A DNA stretch of 64,000 bases. It comes from Candidatus Defluviilinea gracilis. Its GTDB lineage: Bacteria > Chloroflexota > Anaerolineae > Anaerolineales > Villigracilaceae. Below the pieces are notes generated by a model. The model searched no databases and had not been told where the DNA came from. It was given only the letters and a program-made list of their open reading frames with translations. Below are positions 7,587-16,731 of the stretch, one piece after another. How positions within the stretch are numbered: position 1 is the first letter of the stretch; each line of letters opens with the position of its first letter. Where the stretch lies: contig JADJWS010000001.1 of the NCBI GenBank assembly GCA_016716235.1, forward strand, positions 1,488,001 to 1,552,000. The letters are read 5' to 3'. The position numbers were made by a program, and so were the translations under genes.

Positions 7587-8789
7587 ATGAGCACAGGTAA
7601 GAAAGGGGTAATCGGAATTTTGACAGGCGGGGGCGATGTGCCGGGGCTAAACCCGGCGATCCGCGCAGTGACCATCCGCGCGTTGCGTGAGGGATATAAG
7701 GTTATCGGGATCCGCCGCGGCTGGGCGGGGATGGTGGATATCGTCCGCGATTCGCAAGCGGATAACAGCAATAACTTCCAAGTGTTGACCGAGGATATCG
7801 TCAACAAAGCGGGGCGCACCGGCGGCACGTTCCTGCACACATCGCGGACGAATCCATCCAGGGTCCGTAAAGACCGGCTTCCGCTCCACTTGCGCGATCG
7901 GTACGCGGACGATGTCAACGATGTGACGCCGGAGGTGGTGAAGAATATCGATTTTCTTGGGCTGGATTATTTGATCCCCATCGGCGGGGACGATACGTTG
8001 AGTTATGCCGTGCGCATGTATAAAGAAGGGATGAAGATCGTTGCCATCCCAAAGACGATGGATAACGATGTGCCCGGCACGGATTATTGTATCGGCTTCA
8101 GCACGTGCGTGACTCGCACGATCGAGCTCGCGAATCGTCTGCGGACTGTGGCTGGTTCGCACGAACGACTATTGGTGCTCGAGGTTTTTGGGCGTTACGC
8201 CGGCTTTACGGCGATGCTTCCGACCATGGCGGGGGCGTCTCATCGTTGTGTGATCCCCGAGCACAAGTTCAACATCGAGCGCCTTGCCGAGATGATGATG
8301 TACGACCGCAGTTACAATCCGAGTCATTATTCGGTGGTGCTGGTTTCAGAAGGCGCCACCTTCGACGGCGGGGAGATGGTCTTCTCGGACCGCTCGACTG
8401 ACGAATACGGTCACATGAAGTTGGGCGGCATCGGCGATATGGTCTCCGCGCAATTAAGGGAATTGACCGCCAGTCATAACAAGGGGCGCATGGTGGATAC
8501 CGTGAATCAAAAACTCGGCTATCTCACGCGCTGTGGCGACCCGGACGCGATCGACTCCATCGTGCCGATGGCGTACGGCAACCTGGCGCTTGATCTCGTT
8601 TTGAAGAACGTGCATGGAAGATTGGTGGTGCTCAAGAACGGGCGCTACGATAATATTCCGGTAGACATCGTCACCAGCACGAAAAAGACTGTCAACGTGG
8701 AGCGGTTCTACAATACGGAGCGCCTGCGCCCGAAGTTTGAAAGCTTCGAAATGACACCGCTGTTCATCATGACCAGCGATGCGATCTGA
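7587..8789 (+). CDS. 6-phosphofructokinase, PPi-type active site
   Basis: 400 residues, glycolytic phosphofructokinase family. LTGGGDVPGLNPAIRAV is the N-terminal phosphate loop. GGDDTLSYA (near 132) has Asp where ATP-dependent enzymes have Gly (GGDGS). IPKTMDNDVPGTDYCIGF (near 149) has Lys where ATP enzymes have Gly (PGTIDND). Those two replacements are the established marks of pyrophosphate-dependent enzymes, so PPi is the likely donor and the reaction would be reversible. MAGGAHR-like MAGASHRCVIPE (near 210) is present. Ribosome site GAGGAGAACAGG precedes ATG 7587. A strong terminator follows. Confidence 0.92.
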   Translation: MSTGKKGVIGILTGGGDVPGLNPAIRAVTIRALREGYKVIGIRRGWAGMVDIVRDSQADNSNNFQVLTEDIVNKAGRTGGTFLHTSRTNPSRVRKDRLPLHLRDRYADDVNDVTPEVVKNIDFLGLDYLIPIGGDDTLSYAVRMYKEGMKIVAIPKTMDNDVPGTDYCIGFSTCVTRTIELANRLRTVAGSHERLLVLEVFGRYAGFTAMLPTMAGASHRCVIPEHKFNIERLAEMMMYDRSYNPSHYSVVLVSEGATFDGGEMVFSDRSTDEYGHMKLGGIGDMVSAQLRELTASHNKGRMVDTVNQKLGYLTRCGDPDAIDSIVPMAYGNLALDLVLKNVHGRLVVLKNGRYDNIPVDIVTSTKKTVNVERFYNTERLRPKFESFEMTPLFIMTSDAI

Positions 8790-8791
8790 TC

Positions 8792-8830
8792 ACAAAAGAG
8801 ACCCCCGAAAATTTCGGGGGTCTCTTTTGT
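8792..8830 (+). terminator. intrinsic terminator after the phosphofructokinase gene
   Basis: 19-bp perfect arms (8792-8810 and 8812-8830) with a GC-rich core GACCCCCGAAA and a TCTCTTTTGT tail. Confidence 0.9.
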
Positions 8831-8836
8831 GTATTC

Positions 8837-8928
8837 AGGACTTTCGCTTTTACTGCTCTAAGACGGTCTGTGACCGTCGCTTCGCCAGCAAATACGGCGG
8901 TCACAAACCGCCTGTGAGCGAAAGCCCT
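8837..8928. repeat. imperfect palindromic intergenic repeat
   Basis: GACTTTCGCT...AGCGAAAGCCCT outer arms and GACGGTCTGTGACCGTC / GGCGGTCACAAACCGCC inner arms. Nothing else was seen in this gap. Confidence 0.55.
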
Positions 8929-8940
8929 GATAGTATTCGG

Positions 8941-11175
8941 TTATGGTAATGAGAGCGTTGCGTAGAATGAGAAGTGGAACGTGTCGCTTGTGTACGATGT
9001 CGAATACGTTGATGGCAGGGCGCCGAACGTATAACTGTAATGCCGCCCGGATCCAGACAATCCCAACCTGCCTGCCAGCGTATTGTTTTGCGGAAGGAAA
9101 ACAAGCCAGTACGTGCCCGGCGATAGCGTCACCGGGGTCGTCACAACTTGCGTATTCCAACCTGCCACCGGGGTAAAGGCGGCGGTCTGTGCCATCAGCG
9201 CGCCCGGCGCGCTACCGGAGTTGTTGTAAATTCCCAAGCGCAGTTGCCCGCCAGTGGTGGAGACGTAATAACTCAGACTCTGAATGGTGGCGCTTTGCGA
9301 GAGCGTCACCTGTTGCGCGACCAGCCGGTTGCCCATGCCGGAATACCCCATGCTCAGCACACTCGTCTCGCCGATGGTGATGGCGCTTGAAGATGGCGTG
9401 ACAGTTCGAGTTGGCGTGCGCGATGCGGTGGGGGTAAAAGTATTCGTCGGGACGGTTGTCGGCGTCCGTGTGTTGGTTGCGGTTGGCGCGATGAGGGTGT
9501 TCGTCGAAGTCGCTGTGTGAGTGGGTGAATTCGTTGGTAGAGGCGTGTTGGTGACGGTCGCGGTCAACGTGCTTGTATTAGTCGGTACGATGGGGGTGTC
9601 CGTTGGAGTCGCTGTGTATGTGGGTGAGTTCGTTGGTAGAGGCGTGTTGGTGACGGTTGCGGTCAACGTGCTTGTGTTGGTCGGCACGATGGGGGTGTTT
9701 GTCGGAGTCGTTGTGTGAGTGGGCGAATTGGTGGGTAGTGGCGTCATGGAGGGTGTGGTAGAGGCTGCCGAGCCCGTAGAGAAGGTGGCATAGAACGAAA
9801 AAGTAAAAGCGCTATTGGTTGGCGAGGTTGAATAGGTGGCAGGCAACGCGCCGAAGGTGTACGAATAATACCGCCCCGCGCCGGATGGATTGACGCGCCC
9901 TGCCAGCGTATTATTTTGAGGCAGGAAGGCAAGCCAGTAGGTTCCGGCCGTTAACTGAGTGGGAGTGACCACCGCTTGGGTATTCCACCCTGTAACCGGG
10001 GTGAAAGCCGCCGTCTGCGCCATGAGGCTCCCCGGTCCGCTGGCGACGTTGTTATAAATGCCGAGGCGCATCTGCCCGCCGGCGGTGGAAACGTAATAAC
10101 TCAAACTTTGAATTGTGGCGGTTTGAGACAGCGTGACTTGTTGCGCGACCAACTGGTTTCCAAGCCCGGCATAGGCGTTACTCAGAACAGTTGTTTCGCC
10201 GATATTAAATGTTCCCGAAGACGAGGTGGGCGTGAACGTGAAGGTCGCTGTCGGTGTGCGGGAGGGGGTGGGAGAGAATAACCCGGTCGCGGTTGGCGTG
10301 CGCGTGAGGGTAGCGGTGGGGCTTGGGCCCGCTGTGGCGGTCGGTTGATTCGCGCAGGCGGGAGGCGGGTTGCTCGGAACCACAGTTCCATTCACAATGG
10401 ACAACAGTTCGGCATCGGTGAGGCGCGGAATGCCCAAGAAGTCTACGGCGATCGCGTTCGCCAGCACACCGTTTGCCATTGTCCCCAGGTGTCCGTCTGC
10501 CACGCGGATGTTGTGATATTCGTTCCCCCACGTATAGGCGATCATCTGCCCGCCGAAGTTATACGATTGTCCGTTGTCCAGCGAACGGCATGCCAGCCCG
10601 CTGTGATACCCTGTCCATGAAGCGAAGGCTGTGCCTTTTTCGGTGGCAATATCCTGTAAACCGGCGTTATATTGGTTGACATACGTCCGGGTCGGCTCGT
10701 TCCAATTATCCTGCGAGATATCGACGATCAAAATATTGCCCGGCAGGATGCCGGCATCGATCATGCGTTGGATATTCGATTCGTACGTGGCAAGCAAGGC
10801 TGGGATATCCGGGGTGCTTCCGACCACGTAGACATCGTTCGAGCCGATCATGCTGATTACCCTGCCGATGTTTCCATTGTTGAAATCGTCGAGGATGTCG
10901 TCTGTTTGGGAGGTCATGTTGAGACGCACCGTTTCACCGCTCCAGGCGTTGTTGTACGGCTGGCAGGGCATCCCGCCGAAGTTGACGCCGCGGACAACCT
11001 CGAGAATCTCCGTCCACGTATAGGCGGTTGGTCCTCCACGATTGATGCACTGATAGGGCTGGGTGGCGCTATCGCCAATCACCCCCACGCCTGTGGGAAT
11101 GGCAGACGCGGTGGATGGTTTAGAAACCGCTATCAGGGTTAAAACCAATAGGAAAATAACTGCTTTCTTAAACAT
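8941..11175 (-). CDS. secreted SGNH/GDSL-type hydrolase with two C-terminal beta-domain repeats
   Basis: 744 residues starting at ATG 11175 (GAGGAAG upstream). A signal peptide covers about 1-25 and probably is cleaved after ASA. GVGVIGDSATQP (near 30-40) holds the nucleophile Ser of an SGNH hydrolase; GSND (near 116) is block III; a VADGHLG segment (near 245) probably provides the catalytic Asp/His. After a Thr/Pro linker comes a domain of about 150 residues (IGETTVLSNAYAGLGNQLVAQ...). A second Thr-rich linker with 33-residue repeats follows, then a second copy of the same domain (IGETSVLSMGYSGMGNRLVAQ...). The repeated domains look like carbohydrate- or surface-binding beta sandwiches. The substrate is unknown. 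Confidence 0.8.
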   Translation of the reverse strand: MFKKAVIFLLVLTLIAVSKPSTASAIPTGVGVIGDSATQPYQCINRGGPTAYTWTEILEVVRGVNFGGMPCQPYNNAWSGETVRLNMTSQTDDILDDFNNGNIGRVISMIGSNDVYVVGSTPDIPALLATYESNIQRMIDAGILPGNILIVDISQDNWNEPTRTYVNQYNAGLQDIATEKGTAFASWTGYHSGLACRSLDNGQSYNFGGQMIAYTWGNEYHNIRVADGHLGTMANGVLANAIAVDFLGIPRLTDAELLSIVNGTVVPSNPPPACANQPTATAGPSPTATLTRTPTATGLFSPTPSRTPTATFTFTPTSSSGTFNIGETTVLSNAYAGLGNQLVAQQVTLSQTATIQSLSYYVSTAGGQMRLGIYNNVASGPGSLMAQTAAFTPVTGWNTQAVVTPTQLTAGTYWLAFLPQNNTLAGRVNPSGAGRYYSYTFGALPATYSTSPTNSAFTFSFYATFSTGSAASTTPSMTPLPTNSPTHTTTPTNTPIVPTNTSTLTATVTNTPLPTNSPTYTATPTDTPIVPTNTSTLTATVTNTPLPTNSPTHTATSTNTLIAPTATNTRTPTTVPTNTFTPTASRTPTRTVTPSSSAITIGETSVLSMGYSGMGNRLVAQQVTLSQSATIQSLSYYVSTTGGQLRLGIYNNSGSAPGALMAQTAAFTPVAGWNTQVVTTPVTLSPGTYWLVFLPQNNTLAGRLGLSGSGRHYSYTFGALPSTYSTSYTSDTFHFSFYATLSLP
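9510..9735. repeat. 99-bp tandem repeat inside the SGNH protein gene
   Basis: A 33-codon unit (PLPTNSPTYTATPTDTPIVP and the rest of the Thr-rich linker) occurs at least twice with few changes, plus partial units at both ends. The near identity of the DNA suggests recent expansion. Confidence 0.8.
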
Positions 11176-11332
11176 GGCGCTTCCTCTATGAAATGGGACG
11201 AGTGGGCTGATCTTGCAATCGCCGAAATGTGCTTTGCTCCTCAAAGTCACTACATGACGATAAAAGAATTATAAAGGTACAAAGACAGCCTGAGTCTAGA
11301 GGAAGGTTACACCCCAACGATGACCCCGTGCC

Positions 11333-11348
11333 GCAAGGTTTACCTTGC
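11333..11348. repeat. small palindrome GCAAGGT..ACCTTGC
   Basis: 7-bp arms around TT, same family as the palindromes at 3135-3177. It sits in the gap between two minus-strand genes. Confidence 0.55.
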
Positions 11349-11417
11349 GATTCGGCATTCTTTTACACGGGCTGATGCGATAGAGAACGCCCCCCACAGA
11401 ATCGTGAAATTACTTTT

Positions 11418-12338
11418 TCACTCGTCCCGTTTGATCTGGAAGGTGTCGAAGTCTCGCGCCACCGAGGTGTTAGGGAAGATCTCCTGCGCTTCCTTTAACA
11501 CATCTTTTTCACGATAGCGCCGCGAGATGTGAGTCAGGATCAATTTTTTAACCCCCGCCCGCTTTGCCAGCGCCGCGCTTTGTTTCGCGGTGAGGTGATG
11601 GAACTGCTTTGCCATCTCGGCTTCCTCGTCCAGGTACGTGGATTCGATCACCAGCGCGTCCGCATCTTTACACGCGTCGAGCAGGTTATCCGTGCGCCCC
11701 GCGTCGCCAACGATAACCAGTTTGACTCCTCTCTGGAGCGGACCCAGCACATCGTCTGGACTGACGCGTCTGCCGTCGGGGAGGCTGATCTCCTTCCCTG
11801 CGACAAGTTCCCGCCGTTCGGGACCAAACGGCACGCCGAGTTCCGTCGCTTTCTCGTTTAAAAATGGACGACGCGCCTTGCCCTCGAAAACATATCCGAG
11901 ACAATCCGGTCCGCGATGGGTGACGGGGAAGGCGGTGATGGTGAAATCATCCGTTTCGAAGAACAGGCCGGGTTTGATCTCATTCAAATGAAGCGGCATC
12001 GGCGGCTGGTTGCCGCGCAAGACCACGCCGTACAACAGGTCATGCACGCGGTCTAGCGTGGAACGCCCGCCATACACTTCGAGTCGGTCGATCGCCTCCC
12101 AGCGCAGAAATGTGCTGAGCAAACCGCCCAAACCGAGAATGTGATCGAGGTGACCGTGCGTGAGCAAAATGCGCGAGAGGTTTTTGAACCCCAGCCCCGA
12201 TTGCAAGATCTGACGTTGTGTGCCCTCGCCGCAATCGACGAGGAAGCGGTATTCATCGTGCTTCACCACCTGCGCCGAAAGTCCGCGCCTGGCAGAGGGG
12301 GCGGAGGCGGAGGTGCCGAGAAAAAGAATTTCAAACAA
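11418..12338 (-). CDS. rnz: ribonuclease Z
   Basis: Zinc endonuclease that removes tRNA 3' trailers. 306 residues, the short bacterial form. HGHLDH at 61-66 supplies metal ligands, CGEGTQRQ (near 36) is the family signature, VTHRGPDCLGYVFE, VIVGDAGRT (near 211) and LILTHISRRY (near 267) supply the rest of the beta-lactamase-fold site. The start is a TTG with GAGGA 7 bases upstream; no ATG lies at the conserved N-terminus. Typical product, secure. Confidence 0.95.
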   Translation of the reverse strand: MFEILFLGTSASAPSARRGLSAQVVKHDEYRFLVDCGEGTQRQILQSGLGFKNLSRILLTHGHLDHILGLGGLLSTFLRWEAIDRLEVYGGRSTLDRVHDLLYGVVLRGNQPPMPLHLNEIKPGLFFETDDFTITAFPVTHRGPDCLGYVFEGKARRPFLNEKATELGVPFGPERRELVAGKEISLPDGRRVSPDDVLGPLQRGVKLVIVGDAGRTDNLLDACKDADALVIESTYLDEEAEMAKQFHHLTAKQSAALAKRAGVKKLILTHISRRYREKDVLKEAQEIFPNTSVARDFDTFQIKRDE

Positions 12339-12357
12339 GGGTTTGTCCTCATAAACC

Positions 12358-12422
12358 AGCCACAGAGAACACAGGGAGCATTGAGGTTTCTTTTCTCAGA
12401 GTCTCTGCGCGCTCTGTGGCAA
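12358..12422. repeat. inverted CACAGAG/CTCTGTG repeat
   Basis: GCCACAGAGAACACAGGGAG and CTCTGCGCGCTCTGTGGC pair at the ends of a 65-bp segment between rnz and ftsK. A related sequence is at 39329-39385. Confidence 0.55.
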
Positions 12423-12500
12423 AGTGGTTGTTGATTTGTGCCGTCCTTGCGGCACGAACGGTTTTGACAATTCTACCCCAAAAGAAAAACAGACCATTTG

Positions 12501-12509
12501 TGCTATACT
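12501..12509 (+). promoter_or_regulatory. extended -10 box for leaderless ftsK mRNA
   Basis: TGCTATACT, then six bases (TCGAAA) and ATG 12516, with no Shine-Dalgarno sequence. Confidence 0.65.
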
Positions 12510-12515
12510 TCGAAA

Positions 12516-14849
12516 ATGCCTCTCAAGATTCCGTTCATTTCGCCGAAATCAAACGCGAAGCCAAAAGGCAAGGCGGCGCATCCCTCGCGCGGGAAGGGCA
12601 AGCCGAACAATGCGCCGCAAAAAGGGCGGACGCCGCTCATCTCGCCTCCGACACAGCCGATGCCGGTCTCGTGGTGGGATTCACTTTCTGCCGAACGCAA
12701 ACTCGATGTGGTCGGCGCGATCATGGCGGCAGTGGGGCTTCTCATTGGTTTGGTCCTCTTTTACTCGCAACGCAGTGTGGTCACCGGAAGCGCCACAATC
12801 TTTCTCAGCCAAATGCTGGGATGGGGCGTATACGTTTTGCCGGCGGGTTTGTTCCTGATGGGGGTGTGGCTGGTTGCGCGGCGTATCGAGAAACTGCCGC
12901 CGCTTTCTTTGGAACGCGCGTTTGGGCTTGCGCTCTTTTTCTTTTGGTTATTGGCGGCAATGCATTCCATCGTTGCGCCGGTGGAGTTGGCGGAGGAAGC
13001 CGCGTTGGATGGCTGGGGCGGCGGCTACATCGGCAGTCTGTTTGAACGGTTGTTATTCAACAGCCTCGGCACGGCGGGCGCGATTGTGGCGTTGCTGGCT
13101 TGGTTGCTGATCACGATCACGATGATCTTCGACATTTCAGTGGAGGATCTGTTCCGCTGGATCGCGCCGCTTGTTGGCAAGCTCCGCTTGCTATGGGCGA
13201 AGCAGGCTTCCCCGGCGGGTGAAGCGTTTTTGCCCGAAGGCGTCGATACCGCGTCGAACGGATTCACGCCTCTGCATCGCCCCGCGTCACCTGCTTTGGC
13301 GGCGGAGGCTGGCAAGCCGGTGACGACGGTTAAGCCTGCGGAAGCGGTCATCCAGTGGAGATTGCCGGATGTGAAAACGATTTTGGACTCGGGTTCGACG
13401 CCGGAAGTCAATGAAGAATTCATTCAAGGGCGTTCGCGCTTGATTCAGGAAACGCTCGCATCGTTCGGCGCGCCGGTGCAAGTGGTGGAGATCAACCGCG
13501 GACCGACCATCACGCAGTTTGGCGTGGAGCCGCTGTTCGTGGAGACGCGCAGTGGGCGCATTAAAGTGCGCGTGAGCAAGATCGCCTCGCTTGCCGACGA
13601 TCTCGCGCTCGCGCTTGCCGCGCCGCGCATCCGCATTCAGGCGCCGGTGCCGGGGCATAGTTATGTGGGCATCGAGGTTCCGAACGAGGAAATGACTCTT
13701 GTGGCGTTGCGCGATTTGATCGAAAGCGAAAGTTTTCAGAAGAACAAAAACCCTTTGCGTTTTGCGCTGGGGCGCGATGTGACCGGCAACGCTATCAATA
13801 CCACGCTCGAGAACATGCCGCATATGCTCATCGCCGGCACAACCGGTGCGGGCAAGTCGGTCTGTGTGAACGCGATCCTGACATGCTTTTTATTGCATAA
13901 CACCCCGGACGATTTGCGCCTGATTCTGGTAGACCCTAAACGCGTGGAGTTGACCGGCTATAACGGCGTGCCGCACTTGCTCGCGCCTGTGGTGGTGGAG
14001 ATCGACCGCGTGATCGGCGCATTGCAATGGATGACGCGCGAGATGGACAAGCGCTATCACATGTTCGCGCAGGTCGGCTCGCGCAACATCGCCGATTACA
14101 ACGCCAAAATGAAATTGCAGGGCGGCAAGACGCTTCCATTCCTTGTGATCGTGATCGACGAACTGGCAGACTTGATGATGATCGCCCCCGGCGAGACCGA
14201 GCAGACCATCACGCGCCTCGCGCAATTGGCGCGCGCCACCGGTATTCACATGATTCTCGCCACGCAGCGTCCCTCGGTGGATGTGGTGACCGGTCTCATC
14301 AAAGCCAACTTCCCGGCGCGGGTTGCCTTTGCCGTCGCGTCGAACACCGATAGCCGCGTGATCCTCGACCAGCCCGGCGCCGAACGACTGCTCGGGCGCG
14401 GCGATATGCTCTTCCAGGCGCCGGATGCGCCGGCGGCGGCTCGCTTGCAGGGTGTGTTTGTCTCAGACCATGAGATTCAAAACCTGGTGGAGTTCTGGCG
14501 TAATCAAGCTGGCGCCGCCAACCCCTACGCCGCCGCGTCACAACCTGCCCTGGGGGGCATTCCAAAATCGGACGCGCCGCTCAAGCAGGGCGCGATGTTC
14601 GAGGAGATGAGCCCTGCCGACACAACGACTGACCCATTGCTGGTGGAGGCAATTGAGCTTGTCCGCAAAGAGGGACGCGCCTCGGTCTCGATGCTTCAGC
14701 GGCGGATGCGCATCGGCTATACCCGCGCCGCCCGCCTCGTGGATATGATGGAGGACAGGAAGATCGTGGGTTCGCCGGAGGGGGCAACTCAAATGAGGCA
14801 GGTGTTGGATTACGGTCAGACCGCGCCGCCGAAGGACGATGGGGCATGA
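12516..14849 (+). CDS. ftsK: FtsK/SpoIIIE DNA translocase
   Basis: 777-residue membrane-anchored ATPase that pumps chromosome ends through the septum. A basic N-terminal tail (to about 50) precedes four hydrophobic segments (about 65-210). A linker follows, then the beta core with GPTITQFGVEP (near 330), Walker A TTGAGKSVC (near 440) and Walker B FLVIVIDELADLMM (near 545). The C-terminal winged-helix gamma domain (about 705-765: EGRASVSMLQRRMRIGY) reads KOPS-like sites. The start at 12516 is set by the extended -10 box. Secure. Confidence 0.95.
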   Translation: MPLKIPFISPKSNAKPKGKAAHPSRGKGKPNNAPQKGRTPLISPPTQPMPVSWWDSLSAERKLDVVGAIMAAVGLLIGLVLFYSQRSVVTGSATIFLSQMLGWGVYVLPAGLFLMGVWLVARRIEKLPPLSLERAFGLALFFFWLLAAMHSIVAPVELAEEAALDGWGGGYIGSLFERLLFNSLGTAGAIVALLAWLLITITMIFDISVEDLFRWIAPLVGKLRLLWAKQASPAGEAFLPEGVDTASNGFTPLHRPASPALAAEAGKPVTTVKPAEAVIQWRLPDVKTILDSGSTPEVNEEFIQGRSRLIQETLASFGAPVQVVEINRGPTITQFGVEPLFVETRSGRIKVRVSKIASLADDLALALAAPRIRIQAPVPGHSYVGIEVPNEEMTLVALRDLIESESFQKNKNPLRFALGRDVTGNAINTTLENMPHMLIAGTTGAGKSVCVNAILTCFLLHNTPDDLRLILVDPKRVELTGYNGVPHLLAPVVVEIDRVIGALQWMTREMDKRYHMFAQVGSRNIADYNAKMKLQGGKTLPFLVIVIDELADLMMIAPGETEQTITRLAQLARATGIHMILATQRPSVDVVTGLIKANFPARVAFAVASNTDSRVILDQPGAERLLGRGDMLFQAPDAPAAARLQGVFVSDHEIQNLVEFWRNQAGAANPYAAASQPALGGIPKSDAPLKQGAMFEEMSPADTTTDPLLVEAIELVRKEGRASVSMLQRRMRIGYTRAARLVDMMEDRKIVGSPEGATQMRQVLDYGQTAPPKDDGA

Positions 14850-14896
14850 TGGCGCATAACTATTTGGTTACGACCTGACGATTCGCTTCCGCTCTC

Positions 14897-14905
14897 TGAT
14901 ATGAT
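14897..14905 (+). promoter_or_regulatory. extended -10 box for the leaderless ubiA-mevalonate kinase operon
   Basis: TGATATGAT, then six bases (TAACGC) and ATG 14912; no Shine-Dalgarno. Confidence 0.65.
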
Positions 14906-14911
14906 TAACGC

Positions 14912-15781
14912 ATGATTTCAGCGCTCATCAAAACCATGCGTCCGCGCCAATGGACGAAGAACGGCTTCGTATTTTTTGCCCTCATGTTCGACAAACAATT
15001 GTTCCTGCGCGAACCGTTCCTGCGGACGCTGGAAGGCTTCCTCTTGTTTTGCCTGGCGTCCAGCGCGGTGTATCTCATCAACGATATTGCCGACGTGGAA
15101 GCGGACCGTAAACACCCCGAAAAGAAACATCGCCCCATTGCCTCGGGCAAACTACCCTTGCACGCGGCGCGGCTCGCGGCAATTGTGTTGGTCGCCATTG
15201 CTCTTCCGTTGGGCTATCTCCTTTCGCCGGCGCTTGCGGTCATTCTGGCGGTTTATCTCGCCATTAATATTTTGTACTCGCGCTGGCTCAAGCATATTCC
15301 GATCCTGGATGTGTTCATTGTTTCCTCCGGGTTTGTCTTGCGCGTGGCGGCGGGCGTGGCGTTGATCACGGTCGAGCGCTTCTCGCCGTGGTTATACATG
15401 ATTACCACGTTATTCTCTCTGTACATTGGTTTCGGCAAACGACGCGCCGAAATGAGCCTGCTTGAAACCGGCGCGGGCTCGCACCGCAAAGTGTTGGATG
15501 GCTACACCCTGCCGCTCCTCGACCAGTTGATCACCATTGTTTCAGGCACGACCATTGTCACCTATTCGCTGTACACATTCACCGCGCCGAACCTGCCCGA
15601 GAACCACAGCATGATGTTGACGATTCCTTTTGTGGTCTACGGTATCTTCCGCTATTTGCAATTGATCCAAACCGGTCACGCGGCGGGCGCGCCGGACGAA
15701 GTGGCGCTCAAAGACCGCCCTCTGCAGGTCACAGTCGTATTGTGGGTGATCTCTGTGATCGCCATTTTTTACCGATCGTGA
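14912..15781 (+). CDS. UbiA-family prenyltransferase, decaprenyl-phosphate phosphoribosyltransferase-like
   Basis: 289 residues with eight to nine membrane segments. MRPRQWTKNGFVF (near 9) and NDIADVEADRKHPEKKHRP (near 57-75) match the polyprenyl-phosphate phosphoribosyltransferase branch (UbiA of actinobacteria). There, 5-phosphoribosyl pyrophosphate is joined to decaprenyl phosphate for arabinan precursors. LYIGFGKRRAEMSLL (near 170) is the second Asp/Lys-rich loop region of that branch. The exact lipid acceptor is inferred. Its stop overlaps the mevalonate kinase GTG start, so the genes are translationally coupled. Confidence 0.85.
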   Translation: MISALIKTMRPRQWTKNGFVFFALMFDKQLFLREPFLRTLEGFLLFCLASSAVYLINDIADVEADRKHPEKKHRPIASGKLPLHAARLAAIVLVAIALPLGYLLSPALAVILAVYLAINILYSRWLKHIPILDVFIVSSGFVLRVAAGVALITVERFSPWLYMITTLFSLYIGFGKRRAEMSLLETGAGSHRKVLDGYTLPLLDQLITIVSGTTIVTYSLYTFTAPNLPENHSMMLTIPFVVYGIFRYLQLIQTGHAAGAPDEVALKDRPLQVTVVLWVISVIAIFYRS

Positions 15782-16731
15782 AAGCCTCCGCGCCGGGTAA
15801 GATCATCCTGTTTGGCGAACATGCCGTGGTCTATGGACGCCCGGCGTTGGCTGTGCCGGTTACCCAAGCCCATGCGGATGTGGAAATTCTCGATTCAGAT
15901 GCGACGGGGATTTGGATCCACGCCCCCGGCATTAACCTCCGCGCCGAACTGAACGCGCTTCCCTCCGACCATCCCATTGCTTCAGTCATCCATAATTTTC
16001 TCTTCCTCTCGCGCGCCGGGAGAGGGGGGGGCGAGAGTAAATTCCCCAACCTTCAAATCAACATCACGTCTACCATCCCCGTCGCCTCTGGTCTCGGCTC
16101 CGGCGCGGCGGTGACGGTGGCTCTGCTCCGCGCGTTCTCCTCCCATTTAAAGTACCCAATGACCGAGGAAGAAATCAACGCCTTTGCCTACGAGATCGAG
16201 AAGATCCATCACGGCACGCCTTCGGGAATCGATAATACAGTCGTCACGTATGCCCGGCCCGTGTACTTTGTGAAAGCTAAGGGCGAGGGCAACATGATCG
16301 AAACATTCAAAGTCGGCGCGCCGTTCACCGTCGTCATTGGCGACACGGGCATCGCCGCGCCCACGAAGGAATCGGTGGCGGATGTGAGGAAACTTTGGGA
16401 GGCGGATCAAGCGAAATGGGAGCGCGTATTTGATCAGGTGGGAGCGCTTGCAGAAAACGCGCGAGAAAACATAGAAAGTGGAAATTGGAAAGTATTAGGC
16501 GAACTCATGAATCGCAACCACGCGCTCCTGCAAGAGATGACCGTCTCCTCGCCTGAATTGGACTCGTTGGTTGAGGCGGCGCGAAAGGCTGGGGCGGCTG
16601 GGGCAAAACTAAGCGGGGGAGGACGCGGCGGGAACATGATCGCGCTCGCGGAGGCGGAAAAGGCTGACGATATTTCATCCGCATTAATTTCTGCCGGCGC
16701 GAAGAACACGATCATCACGCAGGTTGCATGA
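15778..16731 (+). CDS. mvk: mevalonate kinase
   Basis: GHMP kinase that phosphorylates mevalonate with ATP at the head of isopentenyl diphosphate synthesis. 317 residues from GTG 15778, which overlaps the preceding stop (GTGA). KASAPGKIILFGEHAVVYG (2-20) is the family N-terminus, IPVASGLGSGAAVT (near 98) the phosphate loop, and GTPSGIDN (near 140) carries the catalytic region. KLSGGGRGGNMIAL (near 282) is motif 3. An in-frame GGAAAGT-type heptad (16478-16497, ESGNWK) and a G-rich LSRAGRGGGESK loop (16010-16040) look like small insertions. It implies a mevalonate pathway. Confidence 0.93.
   Translation: MKASAPGKIILFGEHAVVYGRPALAVPVTQAHADVEILDSDATGIWIHAPGINLRAELNALPSDHPIASVIHNFLFLSRAGRGGGESKFPNLQINITSTIPVASGLGSGAAVTVALLRAFSSHLKYPMTEEEINAFAYEIEKIHHGTPSGIDNTVVTYARPVYFVKAKGEGNMIETFKVGAPFTVVIGDTGIAAPTKESVADVRKLWEADQAKWERVFDQVGALAENARENIESGNWKVLGELMNRNHALLQEMTVSSPELDSLVEAARKAGAAGAKLSGGGRGGNMIALAEAEKADDISSALISAGAKNTIITQVA

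Noticed and set aside
9510..9735. Tandem repeat as CRISPR or satellite
   Set aside because: The units are 99 bp, keep the reading frame and encode a Thr/Pro linker of the SGNH protein.
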